From UBA5314 sp040217815 (GTDB taxonomy: Bacteria; Bacillota; Syntrophomonadia; Syntrophomonadales; Syntrophomonadaceae), in NCBI GenBank assembly GCA_040217815.1, contig JBEHWI010000034.1:1-28070 (forward strand): a DNA stretch of 28,070 bases. Reading direction: 5' to 3'. Shown here one piece after another: positions 1 to 7,300 of this stretch (positions are counted from its first letter, which is position 1; every line of letters starts with the position of its first letter). The notes beneath the pieces are model-generated. The model saw only the letters and a program-made list of their open reading frames with translations. It did not search any database and was not told where the DNA came from. A program made the position numbers and the translations under genes.

Positions 1-51
1 CTTAGCTCTTCGAGCTTTTCGTTTGGCTGCTCCGTCCGGCGCGCATTGACT

Positions 52-80
52 ATCCTATCACCATCTGGCCGGTTAGTCAA
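52..80 (-). promoter_or_regulatory. Promoter P2 (leftward, tandem)
   Basis: Read on the minus strand there is TTGACT, a 17-base spacer and TAGGAT, with TG one base before the -10 (extended -10). It is followed within a few bases by ATGCGCGCCGG. It fires toward the left edge, so its target gene lies outside the window. It matches P1 in spacing, extended -10 and initiation region. Confidence 0.7.
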
Positions 81-201
81 CACGTTAATTTTTGGTAAGA
101 CCCTTTCAGGTCTTCGGCGCTTAATTCCGGCTCGATTTTAACCTTAAGGTATCTCATCTCACCAGTATTTGCCGAACTTCGCCGCCCGGCGCGCAATAGT
201 A

Positions 202-230
202 ATATTATCATGCCCCTTAACTTGTGTCAA
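202..230 (-). promoter_or_regulatory. Promoter P1 (leftward, tandem)
   Basis: Read on the minus strand there is a perfect TTGACA, a 17-base spacer and TAATAT with an extended -10 TG. Downstream comes TTGCGCGCCGG, nearly the same initiation region as P2. Two near-consensus promoters in tandem are typical of highly expressed or stable-RNA operons. What they drive cannot be seen here. Confidence 0.8.
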
Positions 231-367
231 GATATTTTGCCCTATAAATCGGGAAAAATATGAATGTAATACGCTAAAATATTCGGCCCCTGTATATATA
301 TTCCAGGCAGGAGCCCAAAACTGCCCATTTGCCCATCCCTACCTGCCTATTATTGGCACTTGCCCTG

Positions 368-625
368 CTATTTGCCTTTGCGGATTCTTTCTATTTTAAT
401 AGCGCAGTCGGGGCAAACCATTTCACAAATCCTGCAGGCGATGCAGCTATCTTCATCCTTGGGGGTTACCGTAGGTGTACCATAGACCCCCAGCTTATCT
501 GACCAAATGAGGGTGTCGTTGGGACACTTTTCTTTGCACAGACCGCAGCCTTTACAGTACTCTGGGAATATATAAAAATGGGCCTTTTCCATAGGGGTTT
601 CGATTGATTCAATCTCTTTATGCAT
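368..625 (-). CDS. 2-oxoacid:ferredoxin oxidoreductase, delta subunit (ferredoxin-like)
   Basis: This 85-residue protein carries two CxxCxxCxxxCP motifs (Cys24/27/30/34 and Cys61/64/67/71), the signature of a 2x[4Fe-4S] ferredoxin domain. In four-subunit 2-oxoacid:ferredoxin oxidoreductases this small subunit passes electrons from the thiamine diphosphate centre to external ferredoxin in the cytoplasm. Its ATG follows directly on the stop codon of the gamma-subunit gene (TAA then ATG), which implies translational coupling. It is the last gene of the operon. No clear hairpin with a U-tract follows it, only a loose AGGCAGG/CCTGCCT inverted repeat around 304-350. The subunit assignment is strong; the substrate (2-oxoglutarate or a branched-chain 2-oxoacid) cannot be told from this subunit. 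Confidence 0.9.
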   Translation of the reverse strand: MHKEIESIETPMEKAHFYIFPEYCKGCGLCKEKCPNDTLIWSDKLGVYGTPTVTPKDEDSCIACRICEMVCPDCAIKIERIRKGK

Positions 626-1207
626 TTAAACTGCCACCCCTTCCTGAAGGGCTTTTTCCCCTAGTTCTTTCCCAATCTGCAGTGCACGGTAGTTTAGCTC
701 GCGCAAGTCCGGATTCTTTTCAAACTTATAGGCCAGTTTATGGTCAAGGGCCTCTTTAGCCGCTTCGAACGGTACAATATTGGAGAGTCCTATAACCGCC
801 CCCATAATAATAATGTTAAACACCCGGGGATGGAGGTCGCGATTGGCGGTCTCCAGAGCGGGAATTCCTACTATTTTTTTGGATTCCTTGGGCAGATCCT
901 CTTCCGGAATCTTGAATCCGGAATCGTAGACATATATGGTGTTTTGGTCCGAATACATGGTTGTTCTTTCAACGGCTCGCTCACTCAAGGCCACCACAAT
1001 GTCGGCTTTGAAAAATTTGGGGGCACCGATGCGCTTGTCACTGACCTGAATAAAAGCAATGGATACGCCACCCCGTTGTTCCAGGCCAAAGTTGGGAATA
1101 TAAATGGTCTGTTTATTCTGATTGTAGGCCGCTTCGGCCAGAATTTCCGCTACTGATTGAACTCCCTGCCCGCCTTCTCCGGCCAGTGCTACTCTAATCA
1201 GCGACAT
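626..1207 (-). CDS. 2-oxoacid:ferredoxin oxidoreductase, gamma subunit
   Basis: A 193-residue protein starting MSLIRVALAGEGGQGV. The Gly-rich GEGGQGVQ near the N terminus is the hallmark of the pyruvate/ketoacid ferredoxin oxidoreductase gamma domain, and the length fits KorC/VorC-type subunits. The open frame extends seven codons further upstream, but the ATG at 1205-1207 has a GGGGG ribosome binding site at good distance and is preferred. With that start it overlaps the end of the beta-subunit gene by 14 bases. The gamma domain helps bind coenzyme A and closes the active site between alpha and beta. The family call is firm. Confidence 0.9.
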   Translation of the reverse strand: MSLIRVALAGEGGQGVQSVAEILAEAAYNQNKQTIYIPNFGLEQRGGVSIAFIQVSDKRIGAPKFFKADIVVALSERAVERTTMYSDQNTIYVYDSGFKIPEEDLPKESKKIVGIPALETANRDLHPRVFNIIIMGAVIGLSNIVPFEAAKEALDHKLAYKFEKNPDLRELNYRALQIGKELGEKALQEGVAV

Positions 1208-1958
1208 TGGTTTTTTCCCCCTTCCCAAAAGGACTCTTTATTTCCCCCACCGGGAAGAATTTTTCCATTTCATCCTCTAGAAAGTGCCAGGTCTGCTGGG
1301 CATTGGTTCTCCAGTTGGTGGGGCAGGTTGACAGGACTTCAACAAAGGAAAACCCGTTGCCCTCAAGCTGATTGCGCAGGGCGTTGCGAATGAAGCGCTT
1401 CAGCTGCATGTATTTTGATACGGTAGCTCTGGCTACGTAGGCTCCATCAGAGGTCAATGTCGATATAAACTCCGGCCCTTTGGTCGGATATCCAGTTAGC
1501 TCCGGGTCGCGCCCATAGGGCGTGGTCTCGGTTTTTTGACCGGGCAGAGTGGTGGGTGCCATTTGCCCGCCGGTCATTCCATAGTTAACGTTATTAACCA
1601 GGATAAGGGTTACCTTCTCGTTTCGTACCGCAGAATTAAGCAAGTGCTGGGAGCCTATAGAATACCCACCCCCGTCTCCCATATAGCCTACAGTGATAAG
1701 TTCCGGGCGGGACCGTTTTATCCCCACCATCACCGGAGTGGTGCGACCATGATGGGTCTGGGTGCTGTCACAGGCGAAAAAATTCCAGGATAATAGTGAA
1801 CAGCCAATGTCACAGCCGAATATAATTTTGTTTTGAATGCCCAGTTCATCTATATTTTCTCCCAAAGCCTTGAGCACGATTCCGTGTCCGCAGCCGGGAC
1901 AGAACTTGTGCGGTTTACTAGGTAAGTACCATGATTTTGGTGTTACTGGTGCAACCAC
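1194..1958 (-). CDS. 2-oxoacid:ferredoxin oxidoreductase, beta subunit (thiamine diphosphate-binding)
   Basis: This 254-residue protein holds the thiamine diphosphate site. FCPGCGHG near residues 18-25 supplies cluster-type cysteines and the GHG motif. GCDIGCS follows, and YMGDGGGYSIG through LVNN (about residues 92-124) is the metal/diphosphate motif GDG...NN. The tail NYGMTGGQMAPTTLPG is typical of KorB/VorB. It decarboxylates the 2-oxoacid and holds the catalytic intermediate. The start is a GTG with GGGAGGAG about 8 bases upstream. It lies 17 bases after the alpha-subunit gene. The enzyme is reversible in anaerobes, so it could oxidise 2-oxoacids or carboxylate acyl-CoA. Confidence 0.92.
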   Translation of the reverse strand: MVAPVTPKSWYLPSKPHKFCPGCGHGIVLKALGENIDELGIQNKIIFGCDIGCSLLSWNFFACDSTQTHHGRTTPVMVGIKRSRPELITVGYMGDGGGYSIGSQHLLNSAVRNEKVTLILVNNVNYGMTGGQMAPTTLPGQKTETTPYGRDPELTGYPTKGPEFISTLTSDGAYVARATVSKYMQLKRFIRNALRNQLEGNGFSFVEVLSTCPTNWRTNAQQTWHFLEDEMEKFFPVGEIKSPFGKGEKTNVAD

Positions 1959-1975
1959 TTTTGTGCTCCTCCCTT

Positions 1976-3064
1976 CTAAAGAACGCTTTTCACCTTGCTG
2001 ATAATGTCATAATCTATAATGCCTACACCCGGATTAAAAAGCGTTTCAATTTTTATGGTCTCTCCGTATATTTCCTGCTTGATCAGCCTTTCCAGCTGTC
2101 CGTAAGCTGATTCGGCAACCAGGAGTTTTTTAGCCCCACTCCTGGCAATGGCATTCCTCAATGCCTGCTGAGGGAACGGTCTCAAGGTAATAGGCCGGAA
2201 GTAGCTGGCCTTTATTCCCTGAGCCCGCAGGGCTTTTACAGCATCATCGGCTGCCCGCGATACTACTCCATGAGAGACTACAATGATGTCGGCATCGTCA
2301 CATTCACCCTCCGTCCATTCAACAATGGAAGGGCTTAAGGCTTCGAACTCAGCCGCATGTTTCAATACTACTTCATAGAGTTCTTCTTCCAGGCTGTAAA
2401 TATTGCATAGATGAGCCGGCTCTCTCTCAGCGCCGATCTCTCCCCCCAGACCGATGAGTGGATAGGGAGCAACCATTTCAATGCCTTTATCTTCAGGATC
2501 ATACATCTCCATGGGTTCTCTCATTTTGGCCTGATAGCCATCCCCTAAAACGAAGGTGGGGAAGCGGTGTTTCCAGGCCACATTAAAAGCCTTAATGGTA
2601 TAATCATAAATTTCTTGATGAGTAGCGGTGGAATACACAATCCGCATGCCTTCACCGTTGCCGCCAAAGGTGGTTAGAGTCACTTCCTGCTGAGAATAAA
2701 CCACGGTACCGGACGAAGGTCCTCCCCGCTGTTGAATTACGGCCACCAGGGGCAGCCGCATGGCTTCCGCCATACCGAAAGGTTCCTGCATTAATACGTT
2801 TCCTGGGCCGGCCGTAGCGGTGAATGCTTTTCTGCCTGCTTGAACTGCACCGCAGGTAGTAAAGCCAGCTGACAGCTCATCTTCCGTTTGCAGGAAGTTG
2901 CGGTTGTACTTGGGTGCCATGCGTGTCCAATAGTGCATTACCTCATTCTGAGGTGTGATAGGATATCCAAACATGATCTCGGCGCCTGCGGCAAGGGCTG
3001 CCCAGGCAACCGTTTCATTGCCGGTTAGAAAAGCCTTTTTTGTTTCACCAATGACTTTATCCAT
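1976..3064 (-). CDS. 2-oxoacid:ferredoxin oxidoreductase, alpha subunit
   Basis: This 362-residue alpha subunit has the pyrimidine-binding fold of thiamine enzymes: GNETVAWAALAAGAEIMFGYPITP at the N terminus, then TATAGPGNVLMQEPFGMAEAMRLPLV and QQRGGPSSGT, all conserved in KorA/VorA. A second domain with a VAESAYGQLERLIKQE stretch closes the protein. Length and order alpha-beta-gamma-delta agree with four-gene 2-oxoacid:ferredoxin oxidoreductases. ATG start with GGGAGGAG upstream. The residues visible do not settle 2-oxoglutarate versus branched-chain specificity, so no symbol is given. It lies 40 bases after the P-loop NTPase gene and probably shares the promoter at 3817-3845. Confidence 0.92.
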   Translation of the reverse strand: MDKVIGETKKAFLTGNETVAWAALAAGAEIMFGYPITPQNEVMHYWTRMAPKYNRNFLQTEDELSAGFTTCGAVQAGRKAFTATAGPGNVLMQEPFGMAEAMRLPLVAVIQQRGGPSSGTVVYSQQEVTLTTFGGNGEGMRIVYSTATHQEIYDYTIKAFNVAWKHRFPTFVLGDGYQAKMREPMEMYDPEDKGIEMVAPYPLIGLGGEIGAEREPAHLCNIYSLEEELYEVVLKHAAEFEALSPSIVEWTEGECDDADIIVVSHGVVSRAADDAVKALRAQGIKASYFRPITLRPFPQQALRNAIARSGAKKLLVAESAYGQLERLIKQEIYGETIKIETLFNPGVGIIDYDIISKVKSVL

Positions 3065-3104
3065 TGCTTATTACTCCTCCCGATGAAAATCCCGGATGAT
3101 ACTC

Positions 3105-3770
3105 TTACCATATTGCATTGGGCATGTAGCGCTCAATTAATTTCAGCGGTATCTCACAGTCCCCGGGCTTGATAATATTCGAAAACTTTTGGTCTACTGC
3201 CGCATACATGACATCCATACCCAATTGGCGTACTGTGTCGCGGATCATCCGGTTTCCCTGGCAGACGATTTCAAGTGTAGTCTCATCCCCCAGATGAGTG
3301 TTGGCTATAATTCCGTCGACTCGACCCAGACCGGTTAAAAAATCAATAATTCGCGCGGGCGAATTGGTCATAGGCCGGGTGTAATTTACTACCGCTAATA
3401 CTTTAAGCTCTGGCGACTCGTCAGCTCCTTCAACCAGGTTTAAGGTTCTGGCCCCATGTACGCCGTACCCGACATCCATAATGATGTCACCTTCATGACG
3501 AAGGATCCATCTGGCTTGCGGATTCAACATAGCTCCGGTCTCCCCCAATCCGAAGGAATCCTGCCGGGAAAAGCCAATTACCTTCAAACCCTTACTCTCC
3601 AAAAACTCCTTTAAGGGCCTCAAGGTATAAAAGGGCTCTACCGTATCAAGATCGGCCAGTGTGACCCGGTGTCCTGCTGCTTGGAGTTCCAGTGCTCTAT
3701 TAATCGCGATTTCACTTTTTCCGCTTGCATATTCGCCAATAAATGCTTCAACTACTCGATTAGAATTAAT
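3105..3770 (-). CDS. P-loop NTPase (CobQ/MinD/ParA-like) with a probable ATT start
   Basis: A conventional start (TTG at 3621-3623) would give only 172 residues and discard the nucleotide site. The same open frame continues upstream through FIGEYASGKSEIAIN, a clear Walker A (G12-x4-GKS19), and LADLDTVEPFYT, typical of deviant-P-loop and related NTPases. No ATG, GTG or TTG exists in frame between the upstream stop and this motif. An AGGAGGTG ribosome binding site at 3782-3789 lies 11 bases before ATT at 3768-3770, giving 221 residues starting (M)NSNRVVEAF. Promoter 3817-3845 places the transcript start just upstream. The gene leads the oxidoreductase operon, suggesting a role in its maturation or regulation. 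That role is inference. Confidence 0.75.
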   Translation of the reverse strand: MNSNRVVEAFIGEYASGKSEIAINRALELQAAGHRVTLADLDTVEPFYTLRPLKEFLESKGLKVIGFSRQDSFGLGETGAMLNPQARWILRHEGDIIMDVGYGVHGARTLNLVEGADESPELKVLAVVNYTRPMTNSPARIIDFLTGLGRVDGIIANTHLGDETTLEIVCQGNRMIRDTVRQLGMDVMYAAVDQKFSNIIKPGDCEIPLKLIERYMPNAIW

Positions 3771-3816
3771 AGAAAAACAACACCTCCTACAGTCTCGCCA
3801 ACAGTCGATTGAATTA

Positions 3817-3845
3817 AGTATAATTCAGCCCTAATTGTGCGTCAA
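3817..3845 (-). promoter_or_regulatory. Promoter of the oxidoreductase operon
   Basis: On the minus strand TTGACG, exactly 17 bases, then TATACT. The expected start point near 3810 leaves a leader of about 40 bases before the ATT start of the NTPase gene and includes the AGGAGGTG ribosome binding site. Confidence 0.75.
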
Positions 3846-3980
3846 TAATATTATTTCACCAAATAAATGTTACTCACATTTCTCGAAATATGTTCAACAA
3901 TATCTTCACAAGATGTTAACGGCTTTTTTCTGATCGATAATAGCTTTTCTTTTGTCTTAGTTAATAATCCGCGTAATAAA

Positions 3981-4004
3981 AAAAAGACCATATCTGGCCT
4001 TTTT
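3981..4004 (-). terminator. Terminator after bofA (possibly bidirectional)
   Basis: AAAAAGACCA, loop TATC, TGGCCTTTTT forms a 10-pair stem with one A-C mismatch on the plus strand (a G-U pair on the minus-strand transcript). On the minus strand it is followed by a run of eight T, so it fits the end of the dnaX-bofA transcript, about 110 bases after the bofA stop. The rest of 3846-4112 holds no gene I can support. Confidence 0.7.
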
Positions 4005-4112
4005 GAACTGACAACAATGCACCACAGGCAAAACGAAAACAGTACATTGTTAATCCCTGTGGATACCTTTATGTATGGTCTTATATTGCAGTGACTAGGT
4101 GATAAACGCAAT

Positions 4113-4379
4113 TTATTTAATGAGAATTTGGAAGCATATCAACATCAGGATTCCGGGTATTCCTAGAAAACCGGAAATTAATACGGTCACGACGTTAATA
4201 GGAAGCGCAAAAGAAAAATAACCACCGACGAAATTAACCACCACCAGCAGAATCAATCCCAGCACCGAATTTAATATTAGCTTCCATAATAATTTAATAG
4301 GTTTTAAAAAAACTTGCGAAGCGAAGTAAATTATCAAAAGCAAAACCAGAATGCCTAGAATGATGTTAAAGTATTGCAT
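4113..4379 (-). CDS. bofA: Pro-sigma-K processing inhibitor BofA family protein
   Basis: An 88-residue, very hydrophobic protein with a first membrane segment at about residues 5-25, a second at 33-53, and a conserved tail VNFVGGYFSFALPINVVTVLISGFLGIPGILML. That tail (NF.GG....PIN..T.L..GFLGIPG) is the recognisable BofA family block. In Bacillus, BofA holds the SpoIVFB protease inactive in the outer forespore membrane until sigma-K is needed. It is the last gene after dnaX-ybaB-recR-DUF2508, exactly as in Bacillus and many Clostridia. The presence of the gene supports an endospore former. Confidence 0.88.
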   Translation of the reverse strand: MQYFNIILGILVLLLIIYFASQVFLKPIKLLWKLILNSVLGLILLVVVNFVGGYFSFALPINVVTVLISGFLGIPGILMLICFQILIK

Positions 4380-4402
4380 GGCTTTCTACCTGCCTTCGGC
4401 TT

Positions 4403-4672
4403 TTATGTAGCGGGAGCCTGGCCCTGATGTGATTTGATCGCTTTAACCAGGAAGTCAAACCTTTCCTCGGCAGCCTTCATGGAATAGATAGCGTAATCGA
4501 TCATATCTGGATCTTCCACCCGGGCAAACAGGTTTTGCGCTTGAATCAGTGCTTGATGGGCCTCTTCAACCATTTGTTCTTCCGAGAAGGGCTGTTCTTC
4601 AGACATCTGGGCCTGTTCGTCCACCGGTTTAATCAGGCTGCGAACTTTTATGACCAGAGATTTATAATTCAT
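4403..4672 (-). CDS. DUF2508 (YaaL-like) protein
   Basis: An 89-residue, mostly helical, charged protein. The frame extends eight codons upstream, but the ATG at 4670-4672 has AGGGGGTGG just before it and gives MNYKSLVIKVRSL. The C-terminal DPDMIDYAIYSMKAAEERFDFLVKAIK matches the pattern of the small YaaL/DUF2508 proteins found between recR and bofA in Firmicutes. Function is unknown; no catalytic motif, cysteine pair or membrane segment is visible. The position in the operon is the main support. Confidence 0.75.
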   Translation of the reverse strand: MNYKSLVIKVRSLIKPVDEQAQMSEEQPFSEEQMVEEAHQALIQAQNLFARVEDPDMIDYAIYSMKAAEERFDFLVKAIKSHQGQAPAT

Positions 4673-4734
4673 GCTCCACCCCCTGCATATATTCAAACCT
4701 ATTTGAAATATATGTTTGAGATGGAAATTTTATG

Positions 4735-5328
4735 CTATAATTCTCTTCTTCCTTCTATGGCCCGGCGCAGGGTAATTTCATCGGTAAACTCGATGTCTCC
4801 TCCCACCGGCAGGCCATGAGCCAAACGGGTTATTTTTATCCCTCTCGGTTGTATGACGGCCGCCAGGTAGCGAGCCATAATTTCCCCATCTATGTCCGGG
4901 TTTAATGCCATAATGACTTCTTTAAAATCCCCTTCGGATAGAAAGGCCTCAAGAGCACGGCCGTCCAGCTCTTCCAGTCCGCTGCCTTCCAGCAGGCTGG
5001 AGGGTTTGTTTAAAACAAAATATCGCCCTTTGAACCCGCTCTTTTCAATGGCGATTACATTACTGCTCTCTTCGACTATACAGAGCACTTGGCCGTCCCG
5101 GTTATGGTCTTCACAGATTACACAGGGATCGAGCTCGGTCAGAAAGCCGCACTTTGAGCAGGGCTTTATTTTTTGCTGCACTTCCACAATCGCCCGGGCC
5201 AACTGGCGGGCTTCTTCAGCAGGCAGGCGGAGGATGTAGAGAGCCAGGCGCTGCGCTGTCTTGGGTCCGATGCTGGGCAGCTTCGCCAGGTGATCGATCA
5301 AATTTTCCAGGGGCCTGGCCAGCCTCAT
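4735..5328 (-). CDS. recR: Recombination mediator RecR
   Basis: 197 residues, the normal RecR length. The N-terminal LPSIGPKTAQRLALYIL (about 17-33) is the helix-hairpin-helix. Cys57, Cys60, Cys69 and Cys72 form the zinc finger CSKCGFLTELDPCVIC. A Toprim domain follows with VEESSNVIAIE and ALNPDIDGE, and the C terminus carries RLAHGLPVGGDIEFTDEITLRRAIEGR, the RecR signature. RecR works with RecF/RecO to load RecA at gaps during DNA repair. ATG start with AAGGAGGATAT upstream; it is 27 bases after the ybaB gene. Confidence 0.96.
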   Translation of the reverse strand: MRLARPLENLIDHLAKLPSIGPKTAQRLALYILRLPAEEARQLARAIVEVQQKIKPCSKCGFLTELDPCVICEDHNRDGQVLCIVEESSNVIAIEKSGFKGRYFVLNKPSSLLEGSGLEELDGRALEAFLSEGDFKEVIMALNPDIDGEIMARYLAAVIQPRGIKITRLAHGLPVGGDIEFTDEITLRRAIEGRREL

Positions 5329-5355
5329 AAGTATATCCTCCTTTTAGAAAACGGT

Positions 5356-5685
5356 TTATAATCCGGGAATATTGAATCCACCAGTGATTTTGCTCATTTC
5401 CGAAGAGACCATGTCCTGGCTCTGGCGAATAGCTTCGTTAACCGCTGTTAAAACCAGATCTTCCAGCATCTCTACATCTTCGGGATCTACCGCTTCCGGT
5501 TTGATCTTTATGCTCAGCACTTCCTGCTTGCCGGTGACCCTTACAGTCACCGCTCCTCCACCCGAGGATGCTTCAACTTCCCTGGTTTTGAGTTCTTCCT
5601 GCATCTGGGTAATCCGCTCCTGGACTTTTTTAGCTTCCTTCATCATTTTGCTCATTGAGGCTCCCGCCCCGGGATTGAACTTCAT
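5356..5685 (-). CDS. YbaB/EbfC nucleoid-associated protein
   Basis: 109 residues. A long N-terminal helix (MSKMMKEAKKVQERITQMQEELKTREVEAS) is followed by GGGAVTVRVTGKQEVLSIKIKPEAVDPEDVEMLEDLVLTAVNEA, the standard YbaB/EbfC fold. Members are DNA-binding dimers and are nearly always encoded between dnaX and recR. The start ATG has an AGGAGGAAC site, 12 bases after the dnaX stop. The slightly longer N terminus (KFNPGAGASMSKMM) is seen in other Firmicutes; an internal ATG at MSKMM is a possible alternative start. Confidence 0.92.
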   Translation of the reverse strand: MKFNPGAGASMSKMMKEAKKVQERITQMQEELKTREVEASSGGGAVTVRVTGKQEVLSIKIKPEAVDPEDVEMLEDLVLTAVNEAIRQSQDMVSSEMSKITGGFNIPGL

Positions 5686-5697
5686 CTGATGTTCCTC

Positions 5698-7194
5698 CTA
5701 TTCGATAATCTCGACGATCTCATCGCCAAATAACTCTTTCGCTTTTCGGACGATGATATCATTATGCTGCTCTTCATCTAGGAAAATCAACTCCAGCTTC
5801 GCTTCCCGTTTGAGAATCTGCTTTAGCACGTTCTCAACGATTTCTCGGTTCCCTTTTTCCTCCAGGCGTTCTTTATGAAATTTGTAGCCTTTGCGAAAAC
5901 CTACATATAATATATCATCTCGCAGGCCCAGGAATTTACCCTGGGACAGCAGGGCATGGGTGGGAATCTTTTGTTCTTTGACTCCGGCCAGCAGGTAGGT
6001 CCAGAGCTGGTCTTTCCCCTGCTCTTTTTCTTTTTTGTCCGCTCCCGGACGTGGTGTTCGGGTGGCCTGGACCGGTTTTTCTTCAGCCGGTTTGGCCTTT
6101 TGCAGATGAAACAGGTTGGCGATTTGTAAGAAAGCGAGTTCTAAAAGGATCTTATTGCCCTCGCTGAATCTCAAGCGGTCGGCGGCCTCCATCATGATGC
6201 GCAGGGCTTCAATCAGCTGGCTGGTTTTAACCTGCTTTTTCTGTTCCTCCAGGTAAGTCAGGGCCTCCTGGCTGGCTATCTGCAGAGAAGCCTGTTTGCC
6301 CAGTTGGGAAAAAAGGAGCAAGTCGCGCAAATAATAACTGGCTTCCCGGGCAATCTGCCCGGCTTCTTTTCCCTGCATCAATGCCTGGTCTATCTTTTGA
6401 ACCAGGACGCCGGCATCCCCTTTAAAGGCGGCATCCACCAATCCGGCCAGAAACAGATCGTCGACCAGTCCCAGCGTGTCAACTACATCCGGTTTGCTTA
6501 TCTGGGTGCCCCGGTAGGCCTGAACCTGATCCAGTATGCTCAAGGCGTCGCGCAGCCCTCCGTTGGCCCGCCGGGCGATAAGTGCCCCGGCGGCTTCCTC
6601 CAGCTCGATGCCCTGGCTGCCGGCCACCTGCTGCAGGCGCTCTACAATTTCTTGAGTGGTTAAACGCCTGAAGTTGAAAGACTGGCAGCGCGAACGAATG
6701 GTGGCTGGAATCTTCTGCAGTTCGGTAGTGGCAAGTATGAATACTACAGCCGGGGGGGGTTCCTCAATAGTCTTTAGCAGGGCGTTAAAGGCTTCGGTGG
6801 TTAGCATATGAACCTCGTCGATGATATACACCTTGGTCTTGCCCTGGGCCGGAGCAATCCGGACCTTTTCCCGCAGGTCTCTTATTTCGTCGATCCCCCG
6901 ATTGGAGGCGGCGTCAATTTCGATCACATCCATGAAGCTCCCCTGGTTAATATCACTGCAGGAAGAGCACTGGTTGCAGGGTTCGCCGGCCACCGGCTTT
7001 TCACAATTCAGCGCCTTGGCGATAATTTTGGCCATGCTGGTCTTGCCGGTTCCCCGGGGTCCGGAAAAAAGATAGGCATGGGCCACTTTATGTTCAGTCA
7101 CTGCGTTCTGGAGCGCTTTGACTATGCTCTCCTGTCCAACTACTTCTTCAAAGGTTCGGGGACGCCATGCACGGTATAGTGCTAGGTAAGCCAT
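5698..7194 (-). CDS. dnaX: DNA polymerase III subunit gamma/tau
   Basis: The chosen start gives 498 residues beginning MAYLALYRAWRPRTFEEVVGQ, the invariant DnaX N terminus. The open frame runs 16 codons further, but a GGGGG site 8 bases before this ATG decides it (a second ATG two codons earlier sits too close). Visible are Walker A GPRGTGKT (45-52), the zinc-binding cysteines 64, 73, 76 and 79, Walker B with IIDEVHML (about 124-131), and ATTELQKIPATIRSRCQSFNFRR (sensor 1 and SRC arginine finger). The C-terminal part is the tau-like extension. It is the clamp-loader ATPase. First gene of the dnaX-ybaB-recR-DUF2508-bofA block. Confidence 0.96.
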   Translation of the reverse strand: MAYLALYRAWRPRTFEEVVGQESIVKALQNAVTEHKVAHAYLFSGPRGTGKTSMAKIIAKALNCEKPVAGEPCNQCSSCSDINQGSFMDVIEIDAASNRGIDEIRDLREKVRIAPAQGKTKVYIIDEVHMLTTEAFNALLKTIEEPPPAVVFILATTELQKIPATIRSRCQSFNFRRLTTQEIVERLQQVAGSQGIELEEAAGALIARRANGGLRDALSILDQVQAYRGTQISKPDVVDTLGLVDDLFLAGLVDAAFKGDAGVLVQKIDQALMQGKEAGQIAREASYYLRDLLLFSQLGKQASLQIASQEALTYLEEQKKQVKTSQLIEALRIMMEAADRLRFSEGNKILLELAFLQIANLFHLQKAKPAEEKPVQATRTPRPGADKKEKEQGKDQLWTYLLAGVKEQKIPTHALLSQGKFLGLRDDILYVGFRKGYKFHKERLEEKGNREIVENVLKQILKREAKLELIFLDEEQHNDIIVRKAKELFGDEIVEIIE

Positions 7195-7300
7195 TTCCAT
7201 AACCCCCTTGACCAGCCGATGACCTGATAGGCTGTCTACCACTGTATAATATTCGGCAAATGATGCCGGTCTTTCCTGCTTGTAAGATAAAAGGACGACC

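Noticed and set aside
77..157. 26-codon minus-strand frame between promoters P1 and P2
   Set aside because: Only a weak GGTGAG site, its stop overlaps the -35 of P2, and it resembles no family; kept only as a remark under the tandem promoters.
3851..4111. Frames on both strands in the gap between the NTPase gene and bofA
   Set aside because: Both cross the terminator hairpin at 3981-4004, lack ribosome binding sites and resemble no family.
7201..7300. A dedicated promoter directly before dnaX
   Set aside because: AT-rich -10-like stretches exist (TATTATACA) but no -35 at proper distance; dnaX may depend on read-through from the SRP RNA promoter.
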